Assembly (NCBI GenBank): GCA_013398275.1
Contig: VZSE01002458.1
Span: 261,232 to 325,231 of the forward strand
Length of the DNA stretch: 64,000 bases
Source of the DNA: Promerops cafer
Taxonomy: Eukaryota; Chordata; Aves; Passeriformes; Nectariniidae
Direction: 5' to 3'
Positions 58,101 through 64,000 of this stretch are shown here, in pieces. A program made the position numbers and the translations under genes. The first letter of the stretch is position 1; each line of letters opens with the position of its first letter. A model generated the notes under the pieces. It was not told where the DNA came from. It ran no database searches and saw only the letters and a list, made by a program, of their open reading frames with translations.

Positions 58101-61100
58101 TTCTGTAGTTTTTTCTCCTCAGGTTCAAGCAACCAGATTAAACACATGTAAACTCATTTAAAATTCCCATTCAGGTTAGCATGTATTACATTGTATACAG
58201 GTATGTACAATATATAATATAAATGTGTGTGCACTGGAGACAAAAGCCACTTGCAAAATCAACGTGGAGTTCAATGGTGTCTCTCACACAAAAAAAGAAA
58301 TTTCCTGAAACAACACATCTGAAATACCCTTACAGATGTTTCTCTGCATTACCAAAAAAAACCCGTCCCCTGAGCTAAAATGAAAATTGATTTTGAAAAA
58401 AAAAAAGCTGAAGGATATGAGTGGATCATCATAATTGGATCAACATGCTCCAAAAGCTTCAGGCTACTTCAACTTCATTTCTTAGCTGACAGCTTTCTTT
58501 TGGAATTCTTCAAACCAAACACAAATGGTTTGATTGCAATATGTGAAACATTTGACCATCATATCCTTGACAGTCAATCTGCTGCAGGGGAGATTTGATA
58601 ACTGTTGTCAAATTCATAACAGCCAGTCTAATCCAGAGAACCAACAAAAAAAACACAGGAGCTGCTTCCACAAAACCAGAGACGATATTAATGTAAAATG
58701 ACACCATTTACAGGGAAAATATAGGAAAAGGCTGTATTGGGTCTTTTCCAAATAATGTTGCAACCACATGAACTGATCTTACTGGTTCCTAACTGGGAAA
58801 TACAAATTAGAGCTGTTTAAAGTCCACTTGGTTTTCTGTTCAAGTGTCACGTGAGAAATGAAAGCAGCAAGATCAAGTCCCTCAGACTGAGCCTGCGTTA
58901 ATTTATGGACAGCATCGTCTGGGGAGATTAGAGCTGAATTGTTCCTCCCCAGAAAAGGAGGCGTTGCAGGGTGGATGTCGGGGCAATTGGCAAATTTCCA
59001 CATCTTCCAGCATTACATGGATGGAAAAGAAATGGGAAAACCACCATAAAAAGGAAAAAAAAGGTAATAGAATAAAATCTAACGGTACCTTCTCTGTTTA
59101 TTTCTATGCCAGGCAAAAGTGAAAACTGCAGCACTAATTGGCAGAAAAGAACTGAAGGATATCATGGATGAACTAATTACTGGATGTCAATATTGTATTA
59201 AACATCGAGTCGGAGGAGTTTTAATAAGTACATGCTTTCTAAAGTTGAAGCTGCAAGATCTTTATCAAAATTTTATGGAGGATTTAATTCACAGTCCTGG
59301 ATTTTAGGAGAAAATATCCTTGATTCTCACTGTAGCTATGCAGGGTTAGGGAGGATGACGAGTCAGGAGCTCATCTTCAGCAAGTAAAGATTAATTTTAA
59401 CAGCAAACCCCTTTTCTCTGACAGATCTCAAGCTCTCTGTCTCCATCAGAGCCAGTTTTAGGGAGGTGATAACTGTCAAACAAATCCCTCTCTGCAGGGA
59501 GGTTTCCAACACTTGACTTTCCCAACACCGCCAAGACGTGGGATTGATCCCATTCTCCAGGACAGTGACTGAGCTTCCAAGCCTTGCCCTTGCACTTGGC
59601 TCCTTGTCTCTTTTCCATACCCACAATAAACAGATTTACTCCAGAGTTTTCCTTTGCACAATTATCCCTCGGCAGTGGTTTGGGGTTTTTTTTCCCATTC
59701 TTTTATCTGTTTCTGTCTTGGAAAACTCAGGAAGCAAAAGGGATAAAGTTTAACGACTGTTCACAGTTCAGTGTCCTGCAAAATTAGAGAAACATCTGGA
59801 AGTTGTTTTTGCTCTGGGATGACTTTTAACTGACTAAATGATCTCATCTGCAGAGCTGGGCAGGCTGGTGGAGGATGCAGAGCAAGAGTTGCTCCCTCCT
59901 ACCTGAAATGCACCACAAATCACATTCCAAGAGCTTTTCTAGCTCCCTAAATCCTCTGGATTCTTTTCTACCATTTAGGAACAGCCTTCATTAAACAGCT
60001 ATAAAAGTAAATTAAGAGAAAGCAATAACATCTGATTAGAGCCAAGAAAAAAAATCAATTGTTCAGCATGAACAACTAAGTGATCACAAAATATTCCAGA
60101 CACTTCCAAAAGAGGAGGTTTAGCATAAAAACTTTGCTCATGGGAAAAGAGCTGTTATGTGAGCTGGAATTTGAACAACTGGGATTAATAAATCTGCATT
60201 CTTTAATTCCTTCTCTGGCTCTAACAGCCAAGAATTTTCATTTCTAGTAGGAAAGTGCTGTGGTGGAACATTACCCAGTTTGTTTCTCCTCATCCCATTT
60301 CTTGGGATGTCACCTGTGAGGAAAGGATGTGTTATCTGTTGGAGTTGTACAGGTGTTGGGCAGACCCAGCAGGACAAACCTGCAGGGGATCCAGCATCGC
60401 AGCCGGACTCCTACGAATGGAAGTTTGGGAATGCCAAATGAAAATATAACTAAATTGTGACATTCTTTGGGAATTTCAGCCGAGAATATCACCCAGGATA
60501 AAGGATGGCAAGGAAAAAGAGCTATGAAAACTGTTTTTGTTGATAAAGTTGCCCATAATTTATTTTGGAAAGTAGTAGTTATATATTATTTATGTATATA
60601 AATATATATAAAATATTTACATTGTTTTCTTCAAGTAGCATTTAAAAGCAGAAAAATTCAGACTGGAATATTAAGCATTTGGGGCTGTATTTATGACACT
60701 ACTATTTTTGATACCATAATACTGAGTAATAATTTTATTTAGAAAGTAAAAATATTTGTGGGAGGAGCCAGTTTTTTTCTTATACCACTGAGCCAGGAGG
60801 AGATCCAAGTCTAGTATTTTCATAATCCATCTTCATCTGCTCCCCTGGATATATTTTCCCTCTTCTCTAATACTCCTGTTAGCAAGACAACCTTCCCTCT
60901 CCATCGGATTCCCTCACTCTTTGCTCAAGTTACCATGGAATCAAAACAGCACTTACAGGCTTGTCTGCACGTGTTGGAAGTCCATTTGATGGCCATTGCA
61001 GGAGACGTTTTCAGGTGGAATAACTTGGGAAATCTGCCTGGATGCATAGAGACAACAGAATTACTCTGCTGCACCAGTTATTCTTCCCAGATGGCACTGG

Positions 61101-61780
61101 AAAGGACGCTGGGGTGTTTCTGCTGGGGAAAGGAACTTTCTTCCTAAGCAAATGTGATGGCTGTGTGAAAAGCCCCAGTCTGGGCCATGTGCAGCACACA
61201 TTGTCCCAGCACCTGGAAGCTGTTAGTGCTCAGGAGCACGGTGTGGATGGAGACTCCAGGGAGCAGCTGCGGCACGGCTGGGATTGCCCACGGAACGTGG
61301 ATCAGTTTCCTGATAAACAGAGAGCACCAAAGGCTACCTGGAGGAAACCTCAATTTCAGGAGAGCAAATGAGAAGCAGAGATTGCTTTCCCCTGGAAAAC
61401 CTCCTGAGGGAAAGTGCTGTAGCTGGGTGAGCTTGGCCTTTGGAACAACAGAAATGGTGCATTTGGGTGGGTTCAGCCTTTGCAGGCTTGGGCTGTAGAT
61501 GAAGCAGCTCATTTGCATTTCAAAGCTGGCCTATATTCTGCTGATTGAGGGTAAATAATGCATCATAAATATGTATTCCCTGCTCCGAGGTAACAGCACA
61601 TCACAGCAAGAGAGCTTTTCTGTGATGGCTTCAACTGCTCCGGGTGATTTTCCCCAGGTTTGTTGGGAGACATCCCAGTGTCCAGCCAGGTGTGAGAGCA
61701 CCTGCCCGGAGCAGCCAGATGTGTCAGGTGTCAGCAGGGACGGCTGCTGGGCACCACCAACATCTGCATGCAGGAAAAAT
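49131..61780. other. Intergenic desert, fourth part
   Basis: About 12.6 kb without a supportable gene. Landmarks are a 169-codon open frame (49140-49649) with no domain I recognise, a 30-bp threefold repeat (50223-50312), an A-run at about 50651-50664, octamers at 50856, 54532 and 61511, a short ATAA microsatellite near 54166, AT-rich tracts near 58200 and 60580, and repeat-free blocks with conserved-element character at 51410-51640, 55065-55245, 58840-58995 and 59105-59310. Confidence 0.5.
50223..50312 (+). repeat. 30-bp imperfect tandem repeat, three units
   Basis: The units begin TCACACCCTTTTGGGGGACA (50223), TCATACCTTTTTGGGGTGCA (50253) and TCACACCCCTCTGGGTGTGG (50283). Units 1 and 2 are close; unit 3 is diverged in its second half. 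Confidence 0.75.
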
Positions 61781-61781
61781 C

Positions 61782-62224
61782 TAGAATTATTAAGGTTGAA
61801 AAGACCTCCAAAGTCATCAAATCCACCCTCCAGTGAATCCCACCATGGCCACTAAACCTCATCTGGACGTTGTGCCACATGAGGTGTCCACTCATTTTTT
61901 GAGCACCTCCAGGGACGGGGACTCCACTGCTGCCCTGGACAGCCCCCTCCAATGCCTGACCATTCTTTGAGTGAAGAAACTTTTCCCAATATCCAGCCTG
62001 AACCTCCCCTGGCCATTTTTCCTGGTACTTTGTTGTCCCCGGGAGCAGAGCTTCTTGCCCATGTGCATCCTCCTGTCACAAGTTGTGAGGAGTGAGAAAG
62101 TTCCCCCGGAGCCTCCTTTCCTCCAGAGCAAACACTTCCAGCTCCCTCAGCTGCTCCTCATGGGACTGATGCTCCCCGCTGTAACTTTCTCTCTCTTTGC
62201 CAGCCCCATTCCTTTCTCTGGACA
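61782..62224 (-). mobile_element. CR1: CR1 fragment, about 440 bp
   Basis: ATCTAGAATTATTAAGGTTG, AAAAGACCTCCAAAGTCATC, CCTCCAGGGACGGGGACTCC, AACTTTTCCCAATATCCAGC, CTGAACCTCCCCTGGCCATT, CCCGGAGCCTCCTTTCCTCC and CCAGCTCCCTCAGCTGCTCC follow the reverse CR1 3' UTR order. Confidence 0.92.
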
Positions 62225-64000
62225 CAAGATTCCCAATTTCTCAAAGCCCAGCTTAGGATTGTTCTCTCAACAATGGCATAGATGGATGATTATTTATCCA
62301 GAACAATTTATCACTTGCATTCTGATGAAAATTAATGAATTTGATGATAAACTCTGCTATAAAATTAATGATGCTAAATTCCAGATATTAAATATAGACC
62401 TCGAGAATCCATGATTAAAAAGCTGTGAGGTCTCTTTATTTTGGGGCCTAACAAAGACACACAGCTATCTATATTTCTCCCAGCTTCAGTTAGTTCTCCT
62501 CCTACTCAAAATGTAAAATTGATTTGTTGCGTTGGGAAATAAACAACAAAAAATGGTGCTTATCTTAGTTCGGTGATATGGCCATGATAAAAATTAATTG
62601 GTCACCAAAAATTAGTATTCAAAGCACAGAACACTCAGTATGAAAGAGAGAAGACTGCTAAAACATCCACCAAAAATGTAGATTTGGAAATCTTGTTCTA
62701 GAAATGCGATCCAAGTTCTCCAAGGTATCACTGAGGTGATGCAGATGGATGGGAGCTCAGGAATCACAAACATTGGGCAGGGATTTAACAAAAGGACTTC
62801 AAGTATGAACAGAACATGGTGGGGTTTTTTTGCTTAACCTGTTTTTTTTTATGTCAGAAAGGGCTTTGGGTCATTAGGATGTTTCAGAACATGGCACAGA
62901 CTCCTCCTCCCTTCTGTTCCCAACCCTCAGAAGAAATTTGGTCCCTGCAGCTCCCCCGCTCAGTGTATATATTTAAATATATAAATATATCTATAAAATA
63001 TCCAGAAGAAAAAGTCAGAAAAACCATCATGATAAATGAAGGAAATGGCAAGGCAAATAAAGGCAAATAAAGGCAAATAAAATAATTCCTCTGAAATATT
63101 AATACAGAATATTATTATACCCGTGTAGAATTTTTTCCCCAAAACTAAATCAATATTTAAATATTATATAAAACATCCACAGTTTTGGATTTTATGAACT
63201 AAAAAACAGACATTATTTGAGGGATAAAAAAAAAAAGGAAGTATCCAGAGACTGGTGTAGACTTTGACCAATCCTGCAGCCCTTGAGGGAAATTATTACA
63301 ATAGACATCAAAGATCTTTCCCTCCAATTACACTTTAAGTGTGTTACAATGTGTTCTGTAAACATGGGGAGAACATCCTGTGTCCTTAAATAACAAATAG
63401 ACTTTTGAAGTCAAGAAAATTTAAGATCTCCAGAGAAAGCCGTGGTGGCTCCAGAGGAGTTCACGCCTTGCAGAAGGACTCAGGGACATTCCACGTGGGA
63501 CTACCACAAGAGTAGCTCAGTTTTGGAAGAGGGAAGGGACTGACTAAAAACCATCTCAGTGGAAAACGATGGACAATTGTGTATTAGCCTGAAGTAGTTT
63601 TTATAATCCAGCATCACTTGTTATGGAATGTGAACAAAAACAAAGGCACAGAAAATAAGGACAGGATAATCCCAGCTGGGTCTCTTGAAAGGGCAAGAAA
63701 AAGAAATGCTAGATCCTGGGGAAAAAAAATAAATTCTGTGAAATGTTCAGGCACACGAATAATTGCAATGAAAGCCAGACAAGGCATCAATCACACTGAA
63801 TCTCTGAGACCCAGCTCCACTGGGACAGACTGGTGCAGACTCAGCAGCCACCATGGGAGTTATTTCCCGAGCCATGGATGTTGTGGGGTTTTATTCTCAA
63901 AAGTCAGAGGAAGTCAGAAATAACAGATTTCAGGGGAAAAACGCCCTGTAAATCAAGAACCTCCTAACCCTAACTTTCTCTTAGACTGATAAATTGATTA
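62225..64000. other. Intergenic desert, right end
   Basis: No gene is supported. It contains AT-rich tracts (62966-63000 and 63150-63175), a 10-bp triplicate repeat (63051-63080), a 32-codon frame with a perfect Kozak start at 63853, and two telomere-like hexamers at 63963-63974. Confidence 0.5.
63051..63080 (+). repeat. 10-bp perfect tandem repeat, three units
   Basis: AGGCAAATAA occurs three times head to tail at 63051, 63061 and 63071. Confidence 0.95.

Noticed and set aside
63963..63974. CCTAACCCTAAC, two telomere-like hexamers
   Set aside because: Two units are too few to call an interstitial telomeric repeat and occur by chance.
1..64000. CRISPR arrays, prokaryotic operons, tRNA or rRNA genes
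   Set aside because: The sequence is clearly avian-type nuclear DNA. No spaced direct-repeat array, cloverleaf or rRNA signature was seen.

Overview
This is a vertebrate nuclear genome window, almost certainly from a bird. The evidence is many fragments of the CR1 non-LTR retrotransposon with its avian 3' end (typical wording such as TTGGAAGGGACCTTAAAGAT, or its reverse complement), no mammalian repeats, compact introns, and GC-rich coding exons in AT-rich surroundings. Almost all long open frames here are chance frames or CR1 relics. The real coding sequence is about 1.1 kb, split into eight short exons of two plus-strand genes.

Region 1 (1-8.8 kb) holds the last visible exons of a plasma-membrane Na+/H+ exchanger of the SLC9A2/SLC9A4 (NHE2/NHE4) type. 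Exons lie at 826-960, 5902-5974 and 6987-7141 (stop), followed by a 3' UTR that probably ends just after an ATTAAA signal at 8789-8794. Only the cytosolic tail is in the window. The final acceptor sits directly against a 12-bp minisatellite of 13 units.

Region 2 (8.8-14.5 kb) is intergenic. It holds two CR1 fragments, a perfect 29-bp tandem duplication and, at its end, a putative myogenic-type promoter.

Region 3 (14.68-29.20 kb) is a complete five-exon TMEM182 gene: 738 coding bases, 245 residues, all introns GT-AG. It encodes a claudin/PMP22-like four-pass membrane protein. The order SLC9A2 then TMEM182 on one strand agrees with the mammalian neighbourhood, but no MFSD9 lies between them here.

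Region 4 (29.2-64 kb) has no gene I can support. It fits the start of the gene desert that lies between TMEM182 and POU3F3 in other vertebrates. It holds CR1 fragments, an unclassified local repeat family, AT-rich tracts, a few small tandem repeats, one long perfect hairpin, and several repeat-free AT-rich stretches with homeodomain-type motifs that look like conserved non-coding elements. Six octamer (POU) sites were read in this desert.

No novel multi-gene system is visible. The points most worth checking are the minisatellite at the SLC9A splice acceptor, two in-frame alternative donors in the same gene, the absence of MFSD9, the candidate enhancers with octamer sites, and the unnamed repeat at 30.2-31.5 kb. 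Exon borders come from reading splice sites by eye, and conservation claims are inference.
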